Below, piece by piece: positions 25,984 through 34,190 of a DNA stretch of 64,000 bases. Each line of letters begins with the position of its first letter. The stretch's first letter is position 1. The notes below the pieces were generated by a model. The model saw only the letters and a program-made list of their open reading frames with translations. It was not told the DNA's origin and ran no database searches. The DNA comes from Micromonospora sp. WMMD961 (lineage in GTDB: Bacteria; Actinomycetota; Actinomycetes; Mycobacteriales; Micromonosporaceae): the NCBI RefSeq assembly GCF_029626145.1, contig NZ_JARUBJ010000002.1, positions 1,518,501 to 1,582,500 of the forward strand. Direction: 5' to 3'. The position numbers were made by a program, and so were the translations under genes.

Positions 25984-26835
25984 TCATCCGAGGAACAACT
26001 GTCGGCGGGCCGCAGAGGCTTCGAACGCCTCCAGTCGGCGCTGGGTGTCGGCCGGCGCGGCGTCGCAGATCGCCTGCAACAGCACCATGGCCAGGGTCAT
26101 CGGTGCGGTGTGCAGGTCGAACACGAGCCGCGCGCCGACCGCGGCGGGCAGCACCACATGGGCGTACTCGGTGGCCGGGCTGACCGGTGAGTCGGTGATC
26201 GCCACCACGGTCAGCCCGGCGGCGCGCGCGTCGCGCAGCGCGTCCAGGGTCTCCCGGGGATAGCGGGGCAGGACGAAGGCGAGCAGCGCGGACGCTCCGG
26301 CCTCGGCAGCCTGCTCCAGCCGGTCGGTGAGCAGACTGCCGCCGTCGTCGAGCACCCGTACGTCCGGGTGCACCTTGGCCGCGAAGTAGGCGAAGTACGC
26401 GGCCAGCGGCGCGGCAGCACGCAGGCCGAGCACCGGCAGCGGGCGGCTCTCGGCGAGCAGCCGCCCGGTCTCGGCGAGCCGGTCCCGGTCGGCGAGTTGA
26501 CCGGCCAGCCGGTTCAGGTTGCCCATCTCGGCGCGTACCGCCTGCTGGAGTTCGTTGCCGGCGTCCGCCGGCCCGCCGGGTGTCCCGGCGGTCAGGTCGC
26601 GCAGCCGGCGGCGCAGCGCCGGGTAACCGTCGTGCCCGAGCGCGACGGCGAACCGGGTGACCGACGGCTGACTGACCCCGGCGAGATCGGCGACCTCGGC
26701 GGCGGACAGGTACGCCACGGCGGGGGCGTGCTGCACGAGGCAGTGCGCGATCCGGCGCTGGGTGGGGGTGAGCCGCACCCCCTGGAACAGGTCGAGCACC
26801 CGGTCAGCGGGTGCCTCGACAGCTCCTTCATTCAT
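25984..26835 (-). CDS. MurR/RpiR-family transcriptional regulator (probable hut regulator)
   Basis: A 283-residue regulator. Residues 1-80 form the RpiR helix-turn-helix (LTPTQRRIAHCLVQH, then AAEVADLAGVSQPSVTRFA). Residues 125-270 form a SIS domain, here with GLRAAAPLAAYFAYF in place of the usual sugar-phosphate loop and ITDSPVSPATEYA toward its end. SIS domains usually bind phosphosugars; in a hut setting the ligand may be urocanate or a glutamate derivative, which is inference. It is the first gene of the regulator-hutU-M20 run and so is probably autoregulated through the palindromes just upstream. Confidence 0.88.
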   Translation of the reverse strand: MNEGAVEAPADRVLDLFQGVRLTPTQRRIAHCLVQHAPAVAYLSAAEVADLAGVSQPSVTRFAVALGHDGYPALRRRLRDLTAGTPGGPADAGNELQQAVRAEMGNLNRLAGQLADRDRLAETGRLLAESRPLPVLGLRAAAPLAAYFAYFAAKVHPDVRVLDDGGSLLTDRLEQAAEAGASALLAFVLPRYPRETLDALRDARAAGLTVVAITDSPVSPATEYAHVVLPAAVGARLVFDLHTAPMTLAMVLLQAICDAAPADTQRRLEAFEASAARRQLFLG

Positions 26836-26844
26836 GAGCTGACT

Positions 26845-26862
26845 CTATGCATAGAAACTTTC
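26845..26862. promoter_or_regulatory. Candidate RpiR operator in the regulator/kinase-remnant intergenic region
   Basis: CTATGCATAG (26845-26854) is a perfect 10-bp palindrome abutting GAAACTTTC (26854-26862), a GAAA/TTTC dyad of the kind bound by several RpiR-family proteins. They lie 10-27 bases upstream of the RpiR start codon, where autoregulation would act. No binding data are implied. Confidence 0.4.
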
Positions 26863-26965
26863 ACGAAGCAAGCAGTGGCCTGCTCATCGAAGCGGGCCAA
26901 CCGGGGCCGGTCCGGCTGGACGACGGTCGGTACTATCCGCACGGCGGTTCAACGGAGGAGTGCGC

Positions 26966-28270
26966 ATGCAGCCGGAAGGCCCCTACAGGTTCACCCACGC
27001 GCTCGGCGGGTCACCAGTGGGGAAGGCGTGGGCAGCGATCGACGAGCAGGGCCGGTTCGTCACGGTGGCGGTGCTCGACGCCACCGTCGCCGCCACGGCC
27101 GGCTGGCGCGAGGCGTTCTCCGGAGCCGCCGACCTGCTGGCCCAGTCGGCCGACCCGACGCCCTACACGTACGCCGACTTCTCCGCCGCCGCACCCTGGG
27201 TGGCCTACTCGGCGGAGGTCGGCCCCGGCGCGGAGAAGCTGTTCCGGGCCCTCGGCGTCGACTACACCCCCGCCCCGACGAGCGCCCCACCGACCTCCGC
27301 GCCACCGTCGTCCGCCCCACCGATCTCCGCCCCACCGTCGGTGTCCGCGCCTCCCGTGTCGGCCCCGCCGCAGCCCGTCTCCGGTGGACCGCCGGCCCCG
27401 TGGGCCGTGCAGGCCGCGCCGATCCCGAGCCAACTGGTGTCCGCCGCCCCGCACCCGGTCTCCGGCGCACCCACCTCACCGGGCGCGGTGACCTCGGCGC
27501 CGCCGGCGGTCCCGATGCCGACGAGTGGGCCGGGCGGCGACGCGTTCTCCTCACCGGTCCGCCGCATCGCGCCGTCCGCGCCGAAGCCCCAGCGGACCGG
27601 TCTCTGGATCGGGATCGCCGCGTTGGTCCTGGTGGTGCTCGCCGGTGCCGGCGGCCTGGCGCTCTGGAAGGGCTCGGGCGACAACGACACCCCGACGGTG
27701 ACTGCGTCCGGCAGCAGCCTCGGCTCGCCGCCTCTGCCGACGGCGCCGCCGCAGGCGCCCGGCATCGAGCCGCCGAAGCCCGGAGCATGGCCGACCCAGT
27801 GGCCGAAGTACAACGAGCGGGATGAGGTGCAGACCCTGACCGACCTCGACGGGGTCGGCTTCCCGGTCAAGCTTCCGATGGACTGGAAGTGTGCCCTCGC
27901 GGCCCGCGCCGACGGCTTCATCAAGTACAACTGCGGGAACAATGCGCCGGGCGAGCAGATGATCGGTGGCGAGTTGATCGTGCGAAGCTGCCCTGCGCCG
28001 TGCAACGAGCAGTGGCAGGTCGCGATGCGCGCGGTCGAGGAGGCATGGGGCGCGCAGTGGGTTCGCAGCGGCCAGCACGCGGCCTACGCCGAGCAGATCA
28101 TCGAGGCCAACGGCACGAAGCGGCACGGGCTGGTCGTCGTCGCCTACGTCCGCAGCGGCGAGGCCGGCACGATCGACCGGCAGGTGGTGGTCCGGATGAC
28201 CTCGCCGGTGGAGGGCGCGTACCTGCTGCGGCGCTTCGCCAGCTACATCCGGGATGTCACCGTCTTCTGA
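26966..28270 (+). CDS. Membrane protein with kinase-N-lobe remnant, Pro-rich linker and Cys-containing exterior domain
   Basis: A 434-residue protein I cannot name. Residues 7-50 (YRFTHALGGSPVGKAW, then VTVAVLD) resemble the glycine loop and beta-3 strand of a Ser/Thr kinase N-lobe. The beta-3 Lys is absent (VAVLD), and no HRD or DFG follows, so it cannot be a kinase. Residues 101-208 are a Ser/Ala/Pro-rich linker with repeated SAPP units; 212-234 form one membrane helix; 235-434 form an exported domain with four cysteines (309, 323, 342, 346). GGAGG sits 7 bases before the ATG at 26966. It stands alone between the hut regulator and the polysaccharide genes. Confidence 0.75.
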   Translation: MQPEGPYRFTHALGGSPVGKAWAAIDEQGRFVTVAVLDATVAATAGWREAFSGAADLLAQSADPTPYTYADFSAAAPWVAYSAEVGPGAEKLFRALGVDYTPAPTSAPPTSAPPSSAPPISAPPSVSAPPVSAPPQPVSGGPPAPWAVQAAPIPSQLVSAAPHPVSGAPTSPGAVTSAPPAVPMPTSGPGGDAFSSPVRRIAPSAPKPQRTGLWIGIAALVLVVLAGAGGLALWKGSGDNDTPTVTASGSSLGSPPLPTAPPQAPGIEPPKPGAWPTQWPKYNERDEVQTLTDLDGVGFPVKLPMDWKCALAARADGFIKYNCGNNAPGEQMIGGELIVRSCPAPCNEQWQVAMRAVEEAWGAQWVRSGQHAAYAEQIIEANGTKRHGLVVVAYVRSGEAGTIDRQVVVRMTSPVEGAYLLRRFASYIRDVTVF

Positions 28271-28359
28271 GCGCGCCCGCGGAGTCCGCCACCCTGGTTC
28301 GTCCGAATCTCTGTCGCAGCGAGTGTGACCGGTGACCCGGTCGCCTGAGGGGAAAGTCA

Positions 28360-29481
28360 GTGAGCCTCACTTCGTCCACACCCGACGCGGGTCTGCGGCC
28401 CCTGGCCGACCGGTCGGTCGCTCTGATCCACGAGTGGTTCGGTGCGACCGGCGGCTCGGAGCAGGTCTTTCTGAGCATGGCCGACGTGGTGCCACACGCG
28501 GATCGCTTCGTCCTGTGGAAGGACGACGATGCCACTGTGGACCAGGGCATCCACGAGTCCTGGATGGCCAAGACGCCGCTGCGGCGCAGCAAGGCCCTTG
28601 CGCTCCCGCTGATGCCGCTGACGTGGCGAACGCTGACCCGTAAGAAGTACGAGTTCGTCATCTCGTCGAGCCACGCCTTCGCGCACACCGTCAAGATCGG
28701 CGACCCGGACGAGACCCGGCACCTGAGTTACGTGCACTCGCCAGCTCGCTATGTCTGGAGCCCCGAACTGGACCAGCGGGGTGCGAACGCCGTGCTCGCA
28801 CCGATGCGCGCGGTGCTGCAGGCCGGCGACAAGCGGCTGAGCCGGCACGTGCACAGCTACGCGGCGAACTCCATGGAGGTCCAGGCACGGATCCGCCGAT
28901 TCTGGGGCCGCGACGCACGGGTGATCAACCCTCCGGTGGAGGTGGAGTACTTCGGCGCGGCTCCGCAGGAGGTACGCAACCAGGAACGCCGCTACCTGCT
29001 GGGCGTGGGCCGGTGGATCCCGTACAAGAACTTCGACCTGATGATCGAGATCGCCGCCGCGGCGCGGCTGCCGCTGGTGATCGCCGGCGGTGGCCCGGAG
29101 GAGGAGAACCTGCGTCGGCTGGCCGCCCGAGCTGACGTGCCGGTGGAGTTCGAGTTCCGGCCGACCACAGAGCGGCTCCGCGAGCTGTACTGGGGTGCCG
29201 TGGCACTGCTCTACCCGGCACTCGAGGACTTCGGCATGATTCCGGTGGAGGCGCAGGCCTGCGGCACCCCGGTGGTGGGCTGGGCTCGCGGCGGCTTGTT
29301 GGAGACCGTGGTCACCGGCCAGACCGGGTTCCTGTTGAACGAGACCGACCCGGCTGCCTACGTGGACCCGATTCGCCAGGCGGCGTTGCTGCCCCCGTCC
29401 GGGCCGATGGCGAACGCCCAACGGTTCACGCCGCAGGCCTTCCAGGCGAACATCGCCACCTGGTTGACGGACGAGGCATAG
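28360..29481 (+). CDS. Glycosyltransferase family 4 (WbaZ-like)
   Basis: A 373-residue GT-B enzyme that opens the polysaccharide locus. SVALIHEWFGATGGSEQVF is the acceptor-side glycine loop, and YVHSPARYVWSP is characteristic of WbaZ-type mannosyltransferases. The donor domain has GVGRWIPYKNFD and YPALEDFGMIPVEAQACGTPVV, with the E-x7-E pair. The donor is likely GDP-mannose or a similar nucleotide sugar, by family resemblance. The GTG start has GAGGGGAAAG upstream. A hairpin follows its stop, so it may be partly uncoupled from the next transferase. Confidence 0.88.
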   Translation: MSLTSSTPDAGLRPLADRSVALIHEWFGATGGSEQVFLSMADVVPHADRFVLWKDDDATVDQGIHESWMAKTPLRRSKALALPLMPLTWRTLTRKKYEFVISSSHAFAHTVKIGDPDETRHLSYVHSPARYVWSPELDQRGANAVLAPMRAVLQAGDKRLSRHVHSYAANSMEVQARIRRFWGRDARVINPPVEVEYFGAAPQEVRNQERRYLLGVGRWIPYKNFDLMIEIAAAARLPLVIAGGGPEEENLRRLAARADVPVEFEFRPTTERLRELYWGAVALLYPALEDFGMIPVEAQACGTPVVGWARGGLLETVVTGQTGFLLNETDPAAYVDPIRQAALLPPSGPMANAQRFTPQAFQANIATWLTDEA

Positions 29482-29500
29482 CCGCCCGGCCAGCCCTGTT

Positions 29501-29534
29501 GGCAGGAAGACCCCAGGTCTTGGCTTCACCTGCC
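29501..29534 (+). terminator. Possible hairpin between the first two glycosyltransferases
   Basis: GGCAGG, AAGACC, a CCA loop, GGTCTT and, after a 7-base bulge, CCTGCC form a two-part stem 20 bases after the first transferase stop. The stem is interrupted, so it may be an attenuator or chance. Confidence 0.35.
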
Positions 29535-29589
29535 GGCTCCCTTAATCTTGCGCCGGGTCTGAGTGGCGCTGCGAGCTGGAGATGATTTT

Positions 29590-30804
29590 ATGGTGACGGC
29601 GTCAATGCCGGAGCAGGCCCGATTCGGCGAGGCTCCCCTGCCGAACGTGCTGATGTTGGGAACGGCCGAGTGGGATTCGCCGATCGCGACGAACCAGCAC
29701 TACGTCGCGCGGGAGCTGTCGAGGAGCGCGAACATCACCTTCGTCGAGTCGCTGGGTCTGCGCCGGCCCAAGCTGCGCCGCGACGACGTGGTCCGGATGG
29801 CCAGCCGGGTCAGGCGGGCCATCGGCGAGCAGACGGAGACTCCGGCCCACCGGCCGCGACCGGACAACGCGCAGATCGTGTCGCCCCTCGTGCTGCCGGT
29901 GCATCGCGCTCCGACGCTGCCGCTGAACCGGGCGTTGCTCAGGCGTGCCACCGGCGACTGGCTCCGCAGTCCGCACCCGCGTGTGCTGTGGACGTTCACC
30001 CCGGTCACGTACGGCCTGGAGGCGTCGGCGGACGTCGTCATCTACCACTGCGTGGACCTCCTGGCGACCTTCCCGGGCGTGGACGGTGTCGCCGTGGGCC
30101 GGGGGGAGAAGTCGCTGTCGTCGCGTACCTCCGTTGCCATCGCCACCAGTCAGGCGGTGCACGAGCACCTCGTCGCCGCCGGGTTCCCCAGGGTCGAGCT
30201 GCTGCAGAACGTGGCGGACGTGTCGGTCTTCACAGCGGCCAGCCGCCCCGCGGCCGAGCGTCGTCCCGCCGTTCTCTTCTCCGGCAACCTCACCGTCCAC
30301 AAGCTGGACATGCCGATTCTCGAAGCGGTCGCCACCGCGGTACGTGGTCGCGGCGAGCTGCTGCTGGCGGGTCCACTGGCAGCCGGTGGCGGCAGCTTCG
30401 ACGCGGAGCTGCGGCGTCTTGAGGAACTCGGGGCGCGCCATCTCGGTGTCCTCACGCCCGCGCAGCTCGCCGAGGTGGCGGGTACCTGCGCGGTGGGGCT
30501 CATCCCGTACTCGATCAACGACTACACCCGGGGTGTCAGCCCGCTGAAGTGTTTCGAGTACCTGTCCTCCGGTCTGTCCGTCGTGAGCACCGGGCTTCCG
30601 TCGGTGACGGAGCTGGCGCGCACCAATCCGCACGTGACGATGGCCGCGGGGGACGACTTCGCCCGGCGCGTGGCGGAGCTGCTCGAACCGGTCTCCGACG
30701 CCGTGCTGACCGATCGGATGACGAGTGCTGCGGAGAATGGCTGGGAGGGCCGTGGCGCGGTGCTGCGGGAACTCCTGCAAACCGAACTGACCCGCGCACG
30801 TTAG
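29590..30804 (+). CDS. Glycosyltransferase (GT-B fold, polysaccharide locus)
   Basis: A 404-residue putative glycosyltransferase. The donor-domain strand is VLFSGNLTVHKLD, and GLIPYSINDYTRGVSPLKCFEYLSSGLSVV supplies the late donor-binding segment. This is the looser form (P-x-K-x-x-EY) seen in teichuronic/exopolysaccharide transferases in place of the E-x7-E motif. The N-terminus has LPNVLMLGTAEWDSP. GGAG lies 8 bases before the ATG at 29590; a GTG at 29563 is possible. It begins the transcription block that runs through five more genes. Donor sugar unknown. Confidence 0.82.
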   Translation: MVTASMPEQARFGEAPLPNVLMLGTAEWDSPIATNQHYVARELSRSANITFVESLGLRRPKLRRDDVVRMASRVRRAIGEQTETPAHRPRPDNAQIVSPLVLPVHRAPTLPLNRALLRRATGDWLRSPHPRVLWTFTPVTYGLEASADVVIYHCVDLLATFPGVDGVAVGRGEKSLSSRTSVAIATSQAVHEHLVAAGFPRVELLQNVADVSVFTAASRPAAERRPAVLFSGNLTVHKLDMPILEAVATAVRGRGELLLAGPLAAGGGSFDAELRRLEELGARHLGVLTPAQLAEVAGTCAVGLIPYSINDYTRGVSPLKCFEYLSSGLSVVSTGLPSVTELARTNPHVTMAAGDDFARRVAELLEPVSDAVLTDRMTSAAENGWEGRGAVLRELLQTELTRAR

Positions 30805-30869
30805 CGGGCGATGGGCAATGATCACCGGCCGCTACGCGGTCGAACACGGGGGAATCGGGTGGTGCCGGT

Positions 30870-32024
30870 ATGAGCCGGGTACTTGTCGTGAGCGTCGAGC
30901 CGCCCTGGCCGGCGCACCACGGAGGGCGGATACGGACCGCCCGGGTCGCCGAGGCGCTGAGCGAACAGGTCGAGGTGCTGGTCACGTTCCCCGACCACGG
31001 CAACCGCGAGGCGGATCCGCCCGTCGCGACCCGTCCGCTGCCCTGGTCGCCGCCATCGGCGGTCCGCACCCGAGCTTCCGGTCGCCCGCACCTGGGTGGG
31101 CATTACATGATGCCCATCGCCGAATCCCTGGACGCGCTCTGCGCTGACTTCCGGCCCGACGCCGTGTACTGGTCACACTCCTATCTGGCCGCGTGGGCGC
31201 CCCCGGCGTCCCGCCGGGTGCCGCAGATCGTCGAGTTCGCCAACATCGAGAGTCAACGGCTCCAGACCCTGGTGACCTCGGCCCAGGGCTGGCAGCGGAT
31301 GGCCCGTCGCGCCGAGGCGACCAAGGCCGGCTTCTGGGAGCCTCGGGTCGCGGCCCAGGCGGAGGTCTGTGTCGCGCTCGCACAACCGGACCTGGACGTC
31401 CTGAGCAAGTGGGCCCGGCAGGTCATCCTCGCCCCCAACGGCGTCGACATCTGGCCCTACCAACCGTCACCGTGGGACGGGTACGTGCTCGCCCTGGCGT
31501 CGTACGACTACGAGCCGAACGTGACGGCGCTGCGGGCGCTGGTGCGGGACGTCTGGCCCCTCGTGCACGCCGAGTCCCCCGAGACCCGACTGGTGGTCGC
31601 CGGCCGGCGGAGTGAGGCACTGGCCCCGGAGTTCGCCGACGTTCCCGGGCTCACCGTCCTCGGCACCCTCGACGACGTGGCGCAGGCGTACGCGGGTGCC
31701 GCGGTGACTGTCGCGCCCGCCACCACGGGCGGCGGCTCGCAACTCAAACTGACCGAGTCGATGTCGCGTGGACGTTCCGTCGTGATGAGTCCATTCGCCG
31801 CCCAGGGCCTGCCCGACGCGCTGCGGGGCGCCGACGCCTACTGGTCGGCGGACCATCCGCAGTCCTTCGCGAGGGCGGTGGTCGACGCGGTACGCGACCT
31901 GCCCACCCGACACACGCGGGAACTCACCGGATGGCAACGCTGCGAAGCCCTCGGCTGGTCCCGGACGGTTGCCGAGGTCGTTGACTCCGTCACCGCCCTC
32001 GCCAGGCGAAAGGCGGCCCGATGA
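30870..32024 (+). CDS. Glycosyltransferase (GT-B fold, polysaccharide locus)
   Basis: A 384-residue GT-B enzyme. The N-terminal RVLVVSVEPPWPAHHGGRIRT is a typical acceptor-domain start, and the middle strand is YVLALASYDYEPN. The donor site is VAPATTGGGSQLKLTESMSRGRSVV, a variant in which Gly-rich and Lys/Glu residues replace the canonical double-Glu. It ends in an ATGA overlap with the next gene, which points to coupled translation. It presumably adds one sugar of the repeat unit on the inner membrane face. Specificity cannot be read. Confidence 0.84.
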   Translation: MSRVLVVSVEPPWPAHHGGRIRTARVAEALSEQVEVLVTFPDHGNREADPPVATRPLPWSPPSAVRTRASGRPHLGGHYMMPIAESLDALCADFRPDAVYWSHSYLAAWAPPASRRVPQIVEFANIESQRLQTLVTSAQGWQRMARRAEATKAGFWEPRVAAQAEVCVALAQPDLDVLSKWARQVILAPNGVDIWPYQPSPWDGYVLALASYDYEPNVTALRALVRDVWPLVHAESPETRLVVAGRRSEALAPEFADVPGLTVLGTLDDVAQAYAGAAVTVAPATTGGGSQLKLTESMSRGRSVVMSPFAAQGLPDALRGADAYWSADHPQSFARAVVDAVRDLPTRHTRELTGWQRCEALGWSRTVAEVVDSVTALARRKAAR

Positions 32025-33103
32025 TTCGGCGGGTGCATCTCATCGAGTCCGGTGGTCGGGGTGGAGTCTTCAACCACACCGTCGAGGTGGCTGCCGGCCT
32101 GGTGGCACTCGGTGTGGACGTGGTCGTCCACACCGCCGACGACTGCGACGCCGCTCCCGCCGCGGTCCGCCTCTGCCGGTGCGTCAGCTGGCACCGCGCG
32201 TCGTCCAGCCGGGTGGTCCGGCAGGCTCGGACGTCGGCGCGTTATGTCGTCCGGACCCTGCCCCACCTCCACCGCGCCATCGACCCGCAGGACGTCGTCC
32301 ACATCCAGGGCATGTTCGCGCTGACCCCGGAGCTGGTGTCGGTGGCCCGCCGTCGCGCCGCCACTGTCGTCACCAGCCCACACAACACCTTCGTCCGGTC
32401 GAACGCTCCCGGCGGCGGACGCGCCCTGCGCAGCGCGATCGAGGGCTCCGACCGGGTCCTCGTCTACTCCGACGCCGACCGGCGGCTGCTGCTCGACCGG
32501 GGAGTGCCGAACGTCGCGCAGGTTCCTCTGGTGCAGTGGACGCCGCCCGCCGATCCGGCACGGGTCCGACACTGGCGGGCCGAGCTCGACCCGGATGGTG
32601 GCCGGCTCGCCCTGCTACCTGGTCAGGTCCGTTCCGACAAGAACCCTGAGCTGTTCGTCCAGGCGATGGCCGGTCTGCCCGGCTGGCGAGGTGCGGTGGT
32701 CGGCGAGGACCTGGGACCGGGCACACAGGTGGACTCGCTGGTCGCGCAGACCGGAGCGGCGGTGGTGACCGACTACCGCTACCTGGACGTCGACGATTTC
32801 ACCGCGCTGGTCGCCGCGGCCGACGTCGTCGTCGCGCCGTATCAGATCGCCAGCCAGTCCGGTGTCCTCGCGGTGGCGGCCCGGTTGGGTGTGCCGACCG
32901 CTGTCGCGCCGTGCGGAGGGCTGGGCGAACTGGCCACCGCCGTCGCGCGTGACACCAGCGTCGAGGCGGTACGGGACGCCATCGTCGCCGCGTACGACAC
33001 CGGGGCTCAGCCGCTCGACACGGCCGACGCCGCCGGGCGTTACCTCCACGAATACACCGTCGCTCAGGAGAGCCGGACCGATGGCCGGACCCGTGTCGGC
33101 TGA
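32021..33103 (+). CDS. Glycosyltransferase (GT-B fold, polysaccharide locus)
   Basis: A 360-residue GT-B protein. It begins RRVHLIESGGRGGVFNHTVE with the acceptor-side glycine loop. LLPGQVRSDKNPELF opens the donor half, and VVAPYQIASQSGVLAVAARLGVPTA is the late nucleotide-sugar segment; the usual Glu residues are replaced by Ser/Gly, so catalytic detail may differ. The start overlaps the previous stop by four bases. The next coding sequence starts 22 bases after its stop, or overlaps it if the earlier ATG at 33081 is used. Confidence 0.82.
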   Translation: MIRRVHLIESGGRGGVFNHTVEVAAGLVALGVDVVVHTADDCDAAPAAVRLCRCVSWHRASSSRVVRQARTSARYVVRTLPHLHRAIDPQDVVHIQGMFALTPELVSVARRRAATVVTSPHNTFVRSNAPGGGRALRSAIEGSDRVLVYSDADRRLLLDRGVPNVAQVPLVQWTPPADPARVRHWRAELDPDGGRLALLPGQVRSDKNPELFVQAMAGLPGWRGAVVGEDLGPGTQVDSLVAQTGAAVVTDYRYLDVDDFTALVAAADVVVAPYQIASQSGVLAVAARLGVPTAVAPCGGLGELATAVARDTSVEAVRDAIVAAYDTGAQPLDTADAAGRYLHEYTVAQESRTDGRTRVG

Positions 33104-33125
33104 GAAGAGGACGAGCTTGTCCACG

Positions 33126-34190
33126 ATGACCGTCACGGTGGTCTCCGTCTCCGACACGGCCGGTGGGGCCGAGGCGCACACGGTCGCGCTCGGCCACGGA
33201 ATGCGTGAGCGCGGCCACGACGTCGTGCTGTACGGCCAGTGCCCAGGCTGGGAGGAGCGCGGCCTCGACCGGCGGGAGATCGGGCTCGGCCCGAAGTGGT
33301 CCCGCAAGACGATGGCCGCGGGCATTCTGCGGGTCCCCCTGGAACGGCACCGGACGCAGGTCGTCGCCGACGCCTCCGTCTACTACCTGCAGTTCAAACG
33401 GGAACAGATCGCCCTGACCGCGCCGCTGTCCCGTCGGGCGCCGGTGGTCTGGACCGAGCACGGGCGATGGATGGGCGGTCCGGCCGGGCGTCTGCTCCTC
33501 GCGGGCTACGCGCGCGCCGCCGAGCACGTCTCGCGCGTGGTCTGCGTCGGCGAGGCCGTGGCGCGCGACCTCGAACCGGTGGTCGGCCGGGACAAGCTCG
33601 TCGTGGTGCCGAACTCGATCGACACCCAGCGCTACGCCGCCCCGTCGGCGGAGATGCGGGCGACGTTGCGCGAGCGGCTGCTGCCACGCCACTTCCAGGA
33701 CCGTCGAGTCGCCATCCTCGCCTCCCGCCTGCACGGTGCCAAGCGCCACGACCGGGCGATCGCGGCGGCGCTGGCCAGCGGGAGCGCTCTGGTCGTCGTC
33801 GGCGACGGACCGGACCGCGAGCGGCTCGAACGGTTCAGCGCGGGCAGCGCCGACGTGCACTTCACCGGTCACCGCGACGACGTGCCGGACCTCCTCGCGG
33901 CGAGCGACCTCTACCTGTACTGCGGGGCGGAAACCGACGGTACGCCGACCTGCGTGCTGGAGGCCGCCGCCGCCGGCCTGCCCATCGTGGCGTTCGACGG
34001 TGACCCCGGCACCGAACTCGTACCCCGCTGTGGGGGTCTGGTGATCGGGGACCCGTCGGAGTTGACTCCGGACCGGGCGACAGGGCTCCTGGAACTGCGG
34101 GGGAGCGGCCTGTCGTACGTCGAGCAGCAGCACGGCCGCGAAGCCTGGCTGGACGCGTACGAACACATCTTCGGGGAGTGCCTTCGGTGA
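33126..34190 (+). CDS. Glycosyltransferase family 4 (polysaccharide locus)
   Basis: A 354-residue GT-B enzyme. The N-terminal domain starts VTVVSVSDTAGGAEAHT, with a glycine loop. VVPNSIDTQRY marks the hinge, ILASRLHGAKRHD the donor domain, and YCGAETDGTPTCVLEAAAAGLPIV the donor-binding segment. Three starts are possible: the ATG at 33126 used here, a TTG at 33117 preceded by AGAAGAGG, and an ATG at 33081 preceded by AGGAG that would overlap the upstream gene. The stop overlaps the flippase start by four bases (GTGA). Confidence 0.84.
   Translation: MTVTVVSVSDTAGGAEAHTVALGHGMRERGHDVVLYGQCPGWEERGLDRREIGLGPKWSRKTMAAGILRVPLERHRTQVVADASVYYLQFKREQIALTAPLSRRAPVVWTEHGRWMGGPAGRLLLAGYARAAEHVSRVVCVGEAVARDLEPVVGRDKLVVVPNSIDTQRYAAPSAEMRATLRERLLPRHFQDRRVAILASRLHGAKRHDRAIAAALASGSALVVVGDGPDRERLERFSAGSADVHFTGHRDDVPDLLAASDLYLYCGAETDGTPTCVLEAAAAGLPIVAFDGDPGTELVPRCGGLVIGDPSELTPDRATGLLELRGSGLSYVEQQHGREAWLDAYEHIFGECLR

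Noticed and set aside
26966..28270. Functional Ser/Thr protein kinase
   Set aside because: Only a glycine-loop-like N-terminus is present. The catalytic Lys, HRD and DFG motifs are all absent.
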